This document shows positions 42,683-50,536 of a stretch of 64,000 nt of DNA, one piece after another; the stretch's first letter is position 1; each line of letters opens with the position of its first letter. Source of the DNA: JACDCY01 sp964350145 (GTDB taxonomy: Bacteria; Gemmatimonadota; Gemmatimonadetes; Gemmatimonadales; Gemmatimonadaceae); assembly GCA_964350145.1 (NCBI GenBank), contig CAYGJL010000001.1:58551-122550 (forward strand), given 5' to 3'. The position numbers and the translations under genes are program-made. Below the pieces are notes generated by a model, which ran no database searches, was not told the DNA's origin, and saw only the letters and a list, made by a program, of their open reading frames with translations.

Positions 42683-43675
42683 TCAGCTCTGCGCGGCGCG
42701 GCTCGTCACGCCAGCGACCATCCCTCTTAAGATCGCCAGACCAATGCGCGGTCGCCCTCGCAGAACCTCGACCAGCGCTCGCGCCGGCTTCGTGACGATC
42801 AGATAGCCGAGGCCCGCCGCCTTCCGCCAACTGCGATAGTTCCGTCGGATTAGGAAGGCCCGATTGCGATTCGCCGAGTAGGTGATCCACGGGACGGTGT
42901 CGGTCGCACCGGCGGTTCCGCCCACTTTGTGGAAGACGGTCGCGCGCGGCGCGTAGAAGAGCGCCAGGCCAGCGGCCTGCACGCGTAGCGAATAGTCGGC
43001 GTCCTCGCAGTACGCCGGGTCGAAGCACTCGGCCAGCAGTCCCACCCGCTCGATGGCGACACGGGATAGGAGCATGGCGCAGCCGCAGACGAACGGCGTC
43101 TCTTGGGGCAGGGTTGATTCCGGCGGCGTGGTCCGGTGCGTGACCAGCGCCCGCCACGGATTCACGTCGCCGCCTGCGTACCATATGCGCGTTCGCTCGG
43201 GATCGTGGTAGATCGTTCCAGTGAACAACCCGCCTCCGGTGCGCGCTGCCACGGCGTCGCTCAGCTGGACGAAGAAGTCTTCCGCCACGGTCGCGTCGTT
43301 GTTCAGCAACAGGACGTGGCCCGCTGGCGTGCGGTCGCGAAAATGCCGCAGCCCGAGATTGTTGTTGGCGGAGAAACCTCGCAGGGTGCGCGACGCGATC
43401 AGCAGCAGCCACGCGTCGCCAACGTCCGCGCCATTTTCCTCCCCGTCGCGGACGACTTTCGCTCGCACCCCCCGCTCCGAGGCCCAGCGGCCAATCCGCT
43501 CCACCGAATCGTCGGTTGACGCGTTGTCCACCAGCACGACCTGCCGAGGGTGGTTTTCCGCGGCCAGGACGGACTCCAGGCACTCGATCGTGTCGCCGGG
43601 GGTGTTCCAGTTGACCACCACCACGCCCCAACCGCCGGGGACGGACCCCGCGCCCGCTGCAATATTCTCAGGCAT
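42683..43675 (-). CDS. Glycosyltransferase family 2
   Basis: A 330-residue GT-A enzyme with VVVVNWNTPGDTIECLESV, VDNASTDDSVERI, LLNNDATVAEDFF and the CGCAMLLSR...GLLAECFDPAYCEDADYSLR acceptor block (AYCEDADYS is the family's E-D-x-D region). The ATG at 43675 is preferred over an upstream in-frame start. It is convergent with the gapped epimerase gene, 26 bases apart, and divergent from the TA-like genes to its right. Confidence 0.9.
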   Translation of the reverse strand: MPENIAAGAGSVPGGWGVVVVNWNTPGDTIECLESVLAAENHPRQVVLVDNASTDDSVERIGRWASERGVRAKVVRDGEENGADVGDAWLLLIASRTLRGFSANNNLGLRHFRDRTPAGHVLLLNNDATVAEDFFVQLSDAVAARTGGGLFTGTIYHDPERTRIWYAGGDVNPWRALVTHRTTPPESTLPQETPFVCGCAMLLSRVAIERVGLLAECFDPAYCEDADYSLRVQAAGLALFYAPRATVFHKVGGTAGATDTVPWITYSANRNRAFLIRRNYRSWRKAAGLGYLIVTKPARALVEVLRGRPRIGLAILRGMVAGVTSRAAQS

Positions 43676-43729
43676 GGCGGGTATAGTATGTTGCCGCGAG
43701 ACCCAAGGCACTCAGCGAAGGAGGTTGGT

Positions 43730-43918
43730 GTGACGAAATGGACGCCGCAGAAGGCCGAGATGGACCAGGAACGCCTGGTCGCGCCGCAAAACCTCGCGGA
43801 CTTCCTCCGGGACTCTCCCTTGGCTGAGGCGGTCGCTGCCGATGGCTTTGGCGACCCGTCGGGGCACGATCCGTTTGCGCGGCCCCGCGACATGGGACGC
43901 TCGCTCGATCTCGCTTGA
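43730..43918 (+). CDS. Small ORF resembling an internally deleted Phd/YefM-type antitoxin
   Basis: A 62-residue ORF starting at GTG 43730 with a strong ribosome-binding site (AAGGAGG at 43718). Its C-terminal part, LADFLRDSPLAEA followed by a basic/acidic RPRDMGRSLDL tail, is like the toxin-binding tail of Phd-family antitoxins. The N-terminal WTPQKAEMDQ recalls the family's start, but the ~45-residue DNA-binding core is absent. No toxin gene follows; the next gene is another antitoxin. I read it as a remnant with low-to-moderate confidence. Confidence 0.4.
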   Translation: MTKWTPQKAEMDQERLVAPQNLADFLRDSPLAEAVAADGFGDPSGHDPFARPRDMGRSLDLA

Positions 43919-43975
43919 CCTCATCGTGATCCTGTTGGGCTTGCGGGCAACCGGCGTTTTGTCAAAATTGTTGCT

Positions 43976-44203
43976 ATGGGTAGCCCCGCCTTCGATTACC
44001 ACCAATTGAGCCTCGATGAGCGGCTTCAGCTCGTCGAGGAGATCTGGGATAGTATTGCCCAGGATGCACCGGCGACGGAATTGCCGCTGACCGACCGCCA
44101 ACGGGCTGAACTGCTACAGAGCGTTGTGGAGGATGCGGCCGATCCCGATGCGGCGGTTCCATGGGCACAGGTGCGCGAGGAGCTGTTCAAGCGCGGCGGA
44201 TGA
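43976..44203 (+). CDS. Addiction-module antitoxin (RelB/TIGR02574-like)
   Basis: A 75-residue acidic protein. LSLDERLQLVEEIWDSIAQD, then LTDRQRAELLQ and a C-terminal WAQVREELFKRGG, match the putative addiction-module component family. Its stop overlaps the ATG of the RelE-like gene (ATGA), the standard antitoxin-toxin order. The toxin is truncated, so this antitoxin may now be an orphan. Confidence 0.8.
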   Translation: MGSPAFDYHQLSLDERLQLVEEIWDSIAQDAPATELPLTDRQRAELLQSVVEDAADPDAAVPWAQVREELFKRGG

Positions 44204-44478
44204 CGCCGCGCTTCGTATTTCGGGCTCAAGCACAGGCCCATCTTAGCGAGGCGCAGCTGTGGTATGCGAATCAGGCGGTGGGACTCGAGCGGGAGTTCGC
44301 CCATGCCGTCGATGGGGCAGTAGCAGCGATCGCCCAGAATCCGGAAGCCTACCCCAAGATACTATATCATAAGCGGGCTACGATCAGTCATGTCATCGGT
44401 CCAGAAGTATCTCGCTGCCATCGGCCGGCGCGGTGGTCTCAAGAGCCGCCGCACGCTCGACCCTGCCACGGCGCGTGA
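44200..44478 (+). pseudogene. Truncated RelE/ParE-family toxin
   Basis: It starts at the ATG overlapping the antitoxin stop. The first ~54 residues are RelE/ParE-like: FRAQAQAHLSEAQLWY, then FAHAVDGAVAAIAQNPEAYPKI. The family normally continues with an Arg-rich strand (RR-x-FPY) and a C-terminal RDP motif carrying the active residues. Here the sequence after 44362 is unrelated (SHVIGPEVSRC) and runs into the next ORF. The toxin lacks its catalytic C-terminus and is most likely dead. Confidence 0.7.
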
Positions 44479-44674
44479 CATGGCGAAAACGCGCGAGGCC
44501 CGGCGTGCTTTCAAGCGCTTCCACTCATTGTGTTTCTGGTCGTACCGCTCCGACCTGCGGATCACCGCCGCGGACGTCCCCTGGGTCGCCGAGCAGCTCA
44601 TGAAGCATGGCAACCGCGAGGCATGGCGGGTAGGGGCGAGGCTGCTGAGCAAGCGGTCGACGCAGGTGGATTGA
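44390..44674 (+). CDS. Small conserved-type protein of unknown function
   Basis: A 94-residue protein. An N-terminal GRRGGLKSRRTLDP basic region precedes a C-terminal FWSYRSDLRITAADVPWVAEQLMKHG. I have the impression that this pattern recurs near TA or nucleotidyltransferase genes, but I cannot name it. It overlaps the end of the broken RelE gene. Its 3' half lies in a 309-bp tandem duplication, so a second C-terminal fragment (44813-44983) follows. The stop overlaps a TTG that begins the flippase frame. Confidence 0.55.
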   Translation: MSSVQKYLAAIGRRGGLKSRRTLDPATARDMAKTREARRAFKRFHSLCFWSYRSDLRITAADVPWVAEQLMKHGNREAWRVGARLLSKRSTQVD

Positions 44675-45114
44675 ACGCACAACGCGGCGTAACGGCGCCA
44701 GCGCTCGGCGCCAGAGTCGCGCGGCATACGGCGTTCAGCTTCGCCGGGTTCGCGGTTCCGCTGGCCGTTGCGCTCATCGCGATCCCCATCACGGTCAACG
44801 CGCTCGGCCCGGCGTGCTTTCAAGCGCTTCCACTCATTGTGTTTCTGGTCGTACCGCTCCGACCTGCGGATCACCGCCGCGGACGTCCCCTGGGTCGCCG
44901 AGCAGCTCATGAAGCATGGCAACCGCGAGGCATGGCGGGTAGGGGCGAGGCTGCTGAGCAAGCGGTCGACGCAGGTGGATTGAACGCACAACGCGGCGTA
45001 ACGGCGCCAGCGCTCGGCGCCAGAGTCGCGCGGCATACGGCGTTCAGCTTCGCCGGGTTCGCGGTTCCGCTGGCCGTTGCGCTCATCGCGATCCCCATCA
45101 CGGTCAACGCGCTC
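44497..45114. repeat. Perfect 309-bp tandem duplication (two units)
   Basis: Bases 44497-44805 and 44806-45114 are identical. Both units start with GGCCCGGCG, and the same nine bases recur at 45115-45123, so the duplication is bounded by 9-bp microhomology. Each unit holds the 3' end of the 94-residue gene and the 5' end of the flippase gene. 309 is a multiple of three, so the flippase frame stays open through both copies. Deleting one unit restores a simple two-gene junction. Confidence 0.95.
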
Positions 45115-46530
45115 GGCCCGGCGCGGTTCGGCCTCCTCGGGCTCGCCTGGGCCGTCGTCGAGTACGGCGGCTTCTTCGACGTCGGCCTCTCCCGCGCCAC
45201 GGTCCGCTTCGTCGCCGACGCGCTGGCCCGCTCCCCCCGCGACAACTCCCAGATAATTCCGGTGGCGTTCGCCACCCAGCTCGCCACGGGCCTGATTGCG
45301 GGGCTTTTGGTGTGGGCGGCGGCGCCGTACCTGGCCACGCAGCTGTTCTCGATTCCAGCGGCCTTCCAGGCGGAAGCGCAGGCGATGTTCGTGGTGGTCG
45401 GCGCGAACCTCACGATCGTCATCGCCATCGGCGGCCTGCGCGGCGCGCTGGAGGGGGCCCAGCGCTTCGACCTCTCGACCATGGTCAAGATCCCCACCGC
45501 CATGGCGGCGATCGTCATCCCGGCGTTCGGTGCGACCCGCGGCTGGTCGCTCGACCTGATCCTGTGGTGGGTGTTCGCTGCGCGGCTGGTGACGCTCGCG
45601 ATGCTGATCGCTCTAGTCCCCCGGGCGGTCGAGGGGTTCCGCTGGGAGCCGCCGCGCGAATGGCGCCGCCTGCGCTCGCTGTTCGGCTACAGCGGATGGC
45701 TCACTGTCTCCGGCCTGGCGAATCCGATCCTGATTAACCTCGACCGCTTCGCCCTGGGCTCCCTCGTGGGCGTGGCGGCTGTCGGCTTCTATGCCGCGCC
45801 ATACGAGGGCGCGACGCGGCTACTCCTGGTACCGGTGAGCATCTTCTCCGCGCTGTTCCCGGTGCTGACCTCTACCGAAGCCCGGGCTGAACGCGGGCGG
45901 ACCGTTCGCATCGTCGAATCCGCGTTGCGGCAGACCGCGCTGATCATGATGCTGCCGACGCTCGCGATTCTCGCCTTGGCGCCCGAGATACTGCACTGGT
46001 GGCTGGGGCCCGCGTTTGCCGCCGAGGCTGCCACCGCTCTGCGCATACTCAGCGTGGGTGTCTTCGCCAACGCCATCGCGCACGTGCCGTCGGTATTTCT
46101 GTACTCCGCGGGCCGCCCTGACCTTCCCGCCAAGCTGCACATGGCCGAGCTGGTGGTTCACGTTCCGCTCACGCTTTTTCTAGTGAGCCATTTCGGGGTG
46201 ACCGGGGCGGCCGCGGCGTGGACGCTGCGGACCACGCTCGACGCCGCGGGACTGACGCTGATTGCCGGCCGGTTGGGCGCATGGCGTGTGGATAGCGAAA
46301 AGCTGCGCCACTGGGCTGGAGCTGCCACGGCTTCTGCGGTTCTACTTGGCGCGCTGGTTTTCGGGACCAGCGTGAATTCGCCGGGTCCTATCCTGCCCCT
46401 GGGATCGCTGCTTGCCGGAACACTCGCGTTTGCAGCTATTTGCTGGCGATCGGCACTGGCACGGGAAGAAAAGGCTGCATTGCTGGCGTTGCTTGGACAC
46501 AGAACAACGGCGGGTGCGTCAGGGAAATAG
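44980..46530 (+). CDS. wzx: Wzx-type polysaccharide flippase
   Basis: About 516 residues from a TTG at 44980 overlapping the previous stop. The frame is open far upstream (to 44530) only because of the tandem duplication. It has 12-14 hydrophobic segments typical of the MOP/PST exporters, beginning FSFAGFAVPLAVALIAIPITVNALGP and including SGWLTVSGLANPILINLDRF, the family's central block. It moves lipid-linked repeat units across the inner membrane. It is the only flippase seen in the window. Truncated TA genes lie on both sides. Confidence 0.85.
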   Translation: MNAQRGVTAPALGARVARHTAFSFAGFAVPLAVALIAIPITVNALGPARFGLLGLAWAVVEYGGFFDVGLSRATVRFVADALARSPRDNSQIIPVAFATQLATGLIAGLLVWAAAPYLATQLFSIPAAFQAEAQAMFVVVGANLTIVIAIGGLRGALEGAQRFDLSTMVKIPTAMAAIVIPAFGATRGWSLDLILWWVFAARLVTLAMLIALVPRAVEGFRWEPPREWRRLRSLFGYSGWLTVSGLANPILINLDRFALGSLVGVAAVGFYAAPYEGATRLLLVPVSIFSALFPVLTSTEARAERGRTVRIVESALRQTALIMMLPTLAILALAPEILHWWLGPAFAAEAATALRILSVGVFANAIAHVPSVFLYSAGRPDLPAKLHMAELVVHVPLTLFLVSHFGVTGAAAAWTLRTTLDAAGLTLIAGRLGAWRVDSEKLRHWAGAATASAVLLGALVFGTSVNSPGPILPLGSLLAGTLAFAAICWRSALAREEKAALLALLGHRTTAGASGK

Positions 46531-46585
46531 CTCGCCGCTTGCGCCGGGCCCTAACGCAGGCATCGTACAGCACGACAAAGGCCAT
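46436..46585 (-). pseudogene. N-terminal stub of a PIN-domain toxin
   Basis: Six bases after the stop of the HTH antitoxin, an ATG at 46585 begins MAFVVLYDACV. This is the typical first strand of a PIN ribonuclease, with its first catalytic Asp. After 11 residues the sequence becomes RARRKRR and then simply antisense of the flippase 3' end, stopping at 46436. The rest of the toxin has been lost at a breakpoint near 46550. It is too short for a functional toxin. Confidence 0.6.
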
Positions 46586-46591
46586 GCGCGT

Positions 46592-47044
46592 TCAGTATCC
46601 GAGCTGGTGCTTCTGCGCCTCTGCGGCTAGCTCATCCAGCACCTTTCGCCGGCGCATCTCCTCCTGGCGCTTGTAGCTCAGCACATCCGCCGCGAAGATA
46701 CGGCGATGCGTTCCGACCCGGCGGTGCGGAATAGCGTCAGCCTCGAGCAGTTGTACGAGGTATGGCCGAGAAACGTTCATGAGGTCGGCGGCCTGCTGTG
46801 TCGTCAACTCGGCGTGTACCGGAATGATCGTTACGGCATTCCCGTTCGCCATCTGACCCAGAATTTCGAGGAACAATTCGAAGGCTTGGCGCGGGACTGC
46901 TACCTTGTGCTCGCGAGCTGAACCCTGAACGTGAACGGACATCCGGTTCGTTGATTGCGTGCGGGGCACGGGCGCCAGCTCGCGAAGGGCGGTTTCAGCG
47001 TCCCGGGCTGTTTCAGCGGATGGAATTTCAGTCGTAGTAGTCAT
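46592..47044 (-). CDS. Excisionase-type HTH antitoxin (orphan partner of a PIN toxin)
   Basis: A 150-residue protein whose C-terminal half is a MerR/excisionase-like DNA-binding domain: ELTTQQAADLMNVSRPYLVQLLEADAIPHRRVGTHRRI. A charged tail rich in Arg, Lys and Glu follows. Proteins of this shape are antitoxins of HTH/PIN pairs. Downstream only the first residues of the PIN partner survive. A good promoter-like sequence lies immediately upstream, so it is probably still expressed and autoregulated. Confidence 0.8.
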   Translation of the reverse strand: MTTTTEIPSAETARDAETALRELAPVPRTQSTNRMSVHVQGSAREHKVAVPRQAFELFLEILGQMANGNAVTIIPVHAELTTQQAADLMNVSRPYLVQLLEADAIPHRRVGTHRRIFAADVLSYKRQEEMRRRKVLDELAAEAQKHQLGY

Positions 47045-47067
47045 GGCATATTGGAATAGACGTACGC

Positions 47068-47096
47068 AATATACGAAACAACCGAAATAAACGCAA
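47068..47096 (-). promoter_or_regulatory. Candidate sigma-70-type promoter of the HTH antitoxin gene
   Basis: Reading the - strand, TTGCGT (47096-47091) and TATATT (47073-47068) are separated by exactly 17 bases. The -10 box ends 23 bases before the ATG at 47044. The surrounding 50 bases are unusually AT-rich for this window. A CGTA...TACG inverted pair over the -10 could be an operator. This is pattern evidence only. Confidence 0.5.
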
Positions 47097-47184
47097 CGGT
47101 CAAGATCCGGGTTATCTACGCGTTCTCGAGGACCAACTGAGCCGATCCGCTTGCACTAAGCCAAGCGTTAGGTTACCATCCGTA

Positions 47185-47661
47185 ATGCCCACAGTTGTCC
47201 ACCATGATGGCGTCGAAGGGCCTATGCAGACTCTGACAGACTCGAAGATACTTGCTCAAGTTCCCGCCGCTCGGCAGCGGGCGGAGCACGCCCATCGAAC
47301 CAGTCCTCACGCGAAGCAGGCGCGCTTCGATCGGACGCATCGCGTCGTCCACGTCATCCTGACGAACGGCGCGGCTTTCACGGTCCCGGTGGACTTGATC
47401 AGCGCGCTACACGCTGCTTCGGACAAGGAGCTAGCCGACGTGCACGTAGGGCCCGGAGGCGTCGGGCTGAGATGGGAGAGTCTGCACGCGGATTTGAGTG
47501 TCGCGCATCTGGCAGCGGTCGCATTGGGCGCCGACGTACTTTTGCGCGCTGCAGGGGCTGCGGGTGGTTCCGCTCGGACCGCGGCCAAAGCGCGGGCGGC
47601 ACGATTGAATGGTCTCAAGGGCGGCCGGCCGCGCAAGCGCGCAAGCAAGTCGGTAGTCTAG
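47185..47661 (+). CDS. DUF2442-domain protein
   Basis: A 158-residue protein. Its middle region matches the DUF2442 pattern: RVVHVILTNGAAFTVPVDLI followed by LRWESLHADLSVAHL. A basic Ala/Arg/Lys-rich tail ends GGRPRKRASKS. Small DUF2442 proteins commonly sit beside DUF4160 partners in TA-like pairs; no partner is visible here. The ATG at 47185 was used; an in-frame ATG at 47224 is an alternative. Confidence 0.7.
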   Translation: MPTVVHHDGVEGPMQTLTDSKILAQVPAARQRAEHAHRTSPHAKQARFDRTHRVVHVILTNGAAFTVPVDLISALHAASDKELADVHVGPGGVGLRWESLHADLSVAHLAAVALGADVLLRAAGAAGGSARTAAKARAARLNGLKGGRPRKRASKSVV

Positions 47662-47752
47662 GCCGGCCGGAGCGCACGCGGTGCGCGAGTTGGCGCCGGC
47701 TGAGCAGTCGCAGCTGAGTATTTTCGGCTCGCACTCCGCGCGTCAAAACGAC

Positions 47753-47781
47753 TTGCGTTGTTCGTCCATTTGACGTACATT
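47753..47781 (+). promoter_or_regulatory. Candidate promoter of the TacA/TacT operon
   Basis: TTGCGT (47753-47758) and TACATT (47776-47781) are 17 bases apart, 35 bases before the antitoxin ATG at 47817. The overlapping TGACGTACA is nearly palindromic and could be the antitoxin operator. The -35 box and spacing are the same as in the promoter proposed for the HTH antitoxin. Confidence 0.45.
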
Positions 47782-47816
47782 GATGGGAGATAGTCATCTC
47801 GCCGGGAGTCGCCCCT

Positions 47817-48122
47817 ATGCCACAAAAAAAAAGCAGCATCGCACGGGTTACGCCGAGCCGGGCCGAGCGCCTGGGCTTTCGCCTTGACGAAGAGACCAAG
47901 GATTTGATCGAGCGCGCTGCCTATCTGTCTCGGCGGAAGGTCAGCGATTTTTGCGTCACCGCGTTGACTGAGACCGCGCGACGGACCGTCGCCGAGCACG
48001 AGACTCTGGAATTATCGGATCGGGATCGTGAAGCTTTCTTCGAGACGCTGATAAACCCACCCAAGCCGAGCGCGCGGTTGGCCCGCGCACTGGCCGCGCA
48101 CGAGCAGCGTGTGGCGTCGTAG
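47817..48122 (+). CDS. tacA: DUF1778 (TacA/AtaR-type) antitoxin
   Basis: A 101-residue ribbon-helix-helix protein. RLGFRLDEETKDLIERAAYLSRRKVSDFCVTALTETA is the DUF1778 DNA-binding region. The C-terminal part, LSDRDREAFFETLINPPKPSARLARAL, is the toxin-neutralising tail. It lies three bases ahead of a GNAT toxin gene in the standard order. It represses its own operon and blocks the acetyltransferase toxin in characterised relatives. Confidence 0.9.
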   Translation: MPQKKSSIARVTPSRAERLGFRLDEETKDLIERAAYLSRRKVSDFCVTALTETARRTVAEHETLELSDRDREAFFETLINPPKPSARLARALAAHEQRVAS

Positions 48123-48124
48123 GC

Positions 48125-48646
48125 ATGGCGCCGCCTCGTCCAGACTTGAAGGTCGAGGCGCTGGCGGCGCATCATGGCCGCGACGGGTTCTCGTGTGGCG
48201 TGGACAGCCTCGATCGCTATCTGCGTACGCAAGCGGGGCAGGATGTGCGCCGACGGGCGAACGGCGTCTTCATCCTGGTCGCGGCCGACGCCGTCGAAAC
48301 GGTGCTTGGCTATTACACGCTATGCGCCACCTCGCTGCCGCAGGGCGACGTCCCAACGGCGGCGCGCAAGCACGTTCCCCGCTATCCGCTGGTGAGCGCG
48401 ACGCTCATCGGCCGCCTGGCGGTGTCGCAGACTCGGCATGGCGAGGGCTTGGGATCGCTGCTGCTCGCGGACGCGGTGCTGCGTGCCTACACCAGCGCCG
48501 AGACTGTCGGATCGTCAATGCTGATGGTCGATGCGCTGAGTGAGCGCGCTGCCGCATTCTACGAATCATTCGGCTTCCAGCCACTGCCGGAGTCCCTGCG
48601 CCTCGTGCTGCCGATGCGCTCGATCGAGGAGCTGCTTGCGCGATGA
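48125..48646 (+). CDS. tacT: GNAT-family toxin (TacT/AtaT-type)
   Basis: A 173-residue GNAT protein. FSCGVDSLDRYLRTQAGQDVRRR opens it, RLAVSQTRHGEGLGSLLLADAV is the acetyl-CoA motif, and FYESFGFQPLP is the C-terminal Tyr region. TacT-type toxins acetylate the amino group of charged tRNAs and stop translation. It appears intact, unlike the other TA toxins nearby. The stop overlaps the start of a long in-frame extension of the next gene, which begins properly at 48712. Confidence 0.9.
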   Translation: MAPPRPDLKVEALAAHHGRDGFSCGVDSLDRYLRTQAGQDVRRRANGVFILVAADAVETVLGYYTLCATSLPQGDVPTAARKHVPRYPLVSATLIGRLAVSQTRHGEGLGSLLLADAVLRAYTSAETVGSSMLMVDALSERAAAFYESFGFQPLPESLRLVLPMRSIEELLAR

Positions 48647-48711
48647 CGAACGGTAGCGCGAGCGCTCGACTCCATCCCCCATCAACGCGGGGCAGCCATT
48701 TATCATCATGT

Positions 48712-50478
48712 ATGAGAATCATCGTTCGGACCGCGGTCATGGCAATTGCCGGTATGCTCGGCGTGACGGGCATTACCTCGCCGGCCGGTGCGCAGGCAGT
48801 GCGCGAGGGGGCTTTTCCGATCTCCCTTTTTGTGCTCCTGCCGGCGGACATCCGGCCGGATTCCGCGGTGCCCGCGATCTCGCTGCCACCCGAGGTTCTC
48901 GCGCCTCGCCGCCCGGCGCCCGGCCACTGGCTGAGCATTCTCGGCTCGCACGCGGTGGATCACGAGCGCCTGGCACAGCTCGCGGGAAAGCCGGAAGTCG
49001 TTCCGATGCTGCTGCGTTCGCTGAGCGCTACCGTGTCCCGGACCGCGGGCGACCGGCGCTTCGGCGTCCTGAATCCGGAGATCCAGGTCGTCAACAACAG
49101 CGCGGTGCCGTGGTCGAACAACGACGGTGACCTGTGGGCGGGCAGGGGGACGAACACCCGGGCCGCGGCAGGTTTATTTGCCCGGTTCCGCTCGATTCAG
49201 CTCGTCGTAGCTCCCGAGCTGTCGGTGATGCCCAACGACTCCTTCGAGCTGCGCAAGCCGATCATCGAGCGGCCGACCATCCCGCCGGACCGGAGCCAGT
49301 TCACGCTGCCGTGGTACGTGGTGGGGCCGTACTCCGTGGACATGCCGACGCGATTCGGCAACGAGTCCATGACCCGACTCAGCATGGGCCAATCGTCCAT
49401 TCTCGTCGGTGTGTCGAAGTTCCAGATCGGCTTCGCCAACGAGAACGAATGGTGGGGTCCGGGGATCGGCAACGCGCTGGTGCTGAGCAACAACGCGCCG
49501 GGCTTCCCGCACTATTTCGTGCGCACCGCACGGCCGTTGAACACGCGGCTCGGCCACCTCGACTTTCGCTGGCTCGTCGGCGGCCTCACGGAGTCGGATT
49601 ATTTCGACACGACGGCGACCAACGACCTGCGATCGTTGAGCGCGGCCGCGATCACGCTGCGCATGAACCGGCCCGCAGGACTCACGCTCGGCGCCGCGCG
49701 CAGTGTATGGGGCACTGCGACCGGGTGGGGAGACATTCCCCGTCGCTGGCTCGAGGTTTTCCACGCCACCGGTCGTCCCAACAATCTTCCGCTCAGCGAT
49801 TCACTGCTGTATCCGGGCGACCGCGACCAGGTGTATTCCTTGTTCGCCCGCTGGCTCTTTCCGGAAGCCGGTCTGGACGTGTACACGGAATGGGGGCGCA
49901 CGGAATTTCCGACCTCCTTCCGCGATCTCCTCATCGCGCCCAATCACACACAGGCTTACACGATCGGGTTTCAATGGCGGCGGCCGGGCTGGACCGGCGA
50001 CGACTTCTGGCGCGTGCACGCCGAGAACACGAGTCTCGAGCAGAGCGCGACCTTCCGCGATCGGCCGCTCGGCGTGTGGTACACGAGCCGGCGGGTCATC
50101 CAGGGCTACACGAACCGCGGCCAGCCGCTCGGCGCGGCCGTCGGCCCGGGCTCTTCAGGGCAGAACCTGAAGATCGACTACATGCGGCCGAGCTGGTCGT
50201 TCGGGCTCGAGGCCGGGCGCATCCGGTACAACGAGGACGTACGCAGCCTGTCGGACATCCAGTGGTTCAAGCGCTGGTGCACGCACGACGTGTATCTGTA
50301 CTGGGGGCCACGCGCTTCATGGTGGTCACGGCTGGGATTTGCCGCGCTCGATGTCACCATCGCCAACCGATACAATCCGTGGTTCCAAATGCAGTCGGGG
50401 TGTCCGCGCGGCAATGCCATGCACGACATCCGGAACAATACCTTCAGGCTTACGGTGAGTCCGTTCGCTCGAAGGTGA
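48712..50478 (+). CDS. Wzi-like outer-membrane capsule assembly protein (copy 2)
   Basis: A 588-residue protein with a clear signal peptide (MRIIVRTAVMAIAGMLG...PAGAQA), which sets the start at 48712. The barrel region has NNDGDLWAGRGTNTRAAAG, NEWWGPGIGNALVLSNNAPGFPHYF and RWLFPEAGLDVYTEWGRTEF. All are shared in pattern with the other two Wzi-like proteins (38.1 and 57.1 kb). Wzi binds nascent capsule or O-glycan at the surface. It faces the convergent ligase/polymerase gene. Confidence 0.85.
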   Translation: MRIIVRTAVMAIAGMLGVTGITSPAGAQAVREGAFPISLFVLLPADIRPDSAVPAISLPPEVLAPRRPAPGHWLSILGSHAVDHERLAQLAGKPEVVPMLLRSLSATVSRTAGDRRFGVLNPEIQVVNNSAVPWSNNDGDLWAGRGTNTRAAAGLFARFRSIQLVVAPELSVMPNDSFELRKPIIERPTIPPDRSQFTLPWYVVGPYSVDMPTRFGNESMTRLSMGQSSILVGVSKFQIGFANENEWWGPGIGNALVLSNNAPGFPHYFVRTARPLNTRLGHLDFRWLVGGLTESDYFDTTATNDLRSLSAAAITLRMNRPAGLTLGAARSVWGTATGWGDIPRRWLEVFHATGRPNNLPLSDSLLYPGDRDQVYSLFARWLFPEAGLDVYTEWGRTEFPTSFRDLLIAPNHTQAYTIGFQWRRPGWTGDDFWRVHAENTSLEQSATFRDRPLGVWYTSRRVIQGYTNRGQPLGAAVGPGSSGQNLKIDYMRPSWSFGLEAGRIRYNEDVRSLSDIQWFKRWCTHDVYLYWGPRASWWSRLGFAALDVTIANRYNPWFQMQSGCPRGNAMHDIRNNTFRLTVSPFARR

Positions 50479-50536
50479 AACTGCCACATAGAACAGCCAA
50501 GCTGCGAGCGGTCAGCTGGGAGCTTCCAGCTACGAG

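Noticed and set aside
44530..44979. A 666-residue flippase starting at 44530
   Set aside because: The N-terminal 150 residues come from reading the 94-residue gene's region out of frame and from the tandem duplication. Membrane-exporter homology begins only after 44980.
46412..46676. Small + strand ORFs overlapping the end of the flippase gene
   Set aside because: They lie out of frame within the flippase or antisense to the HTH antitoxin and show no family resemblance.
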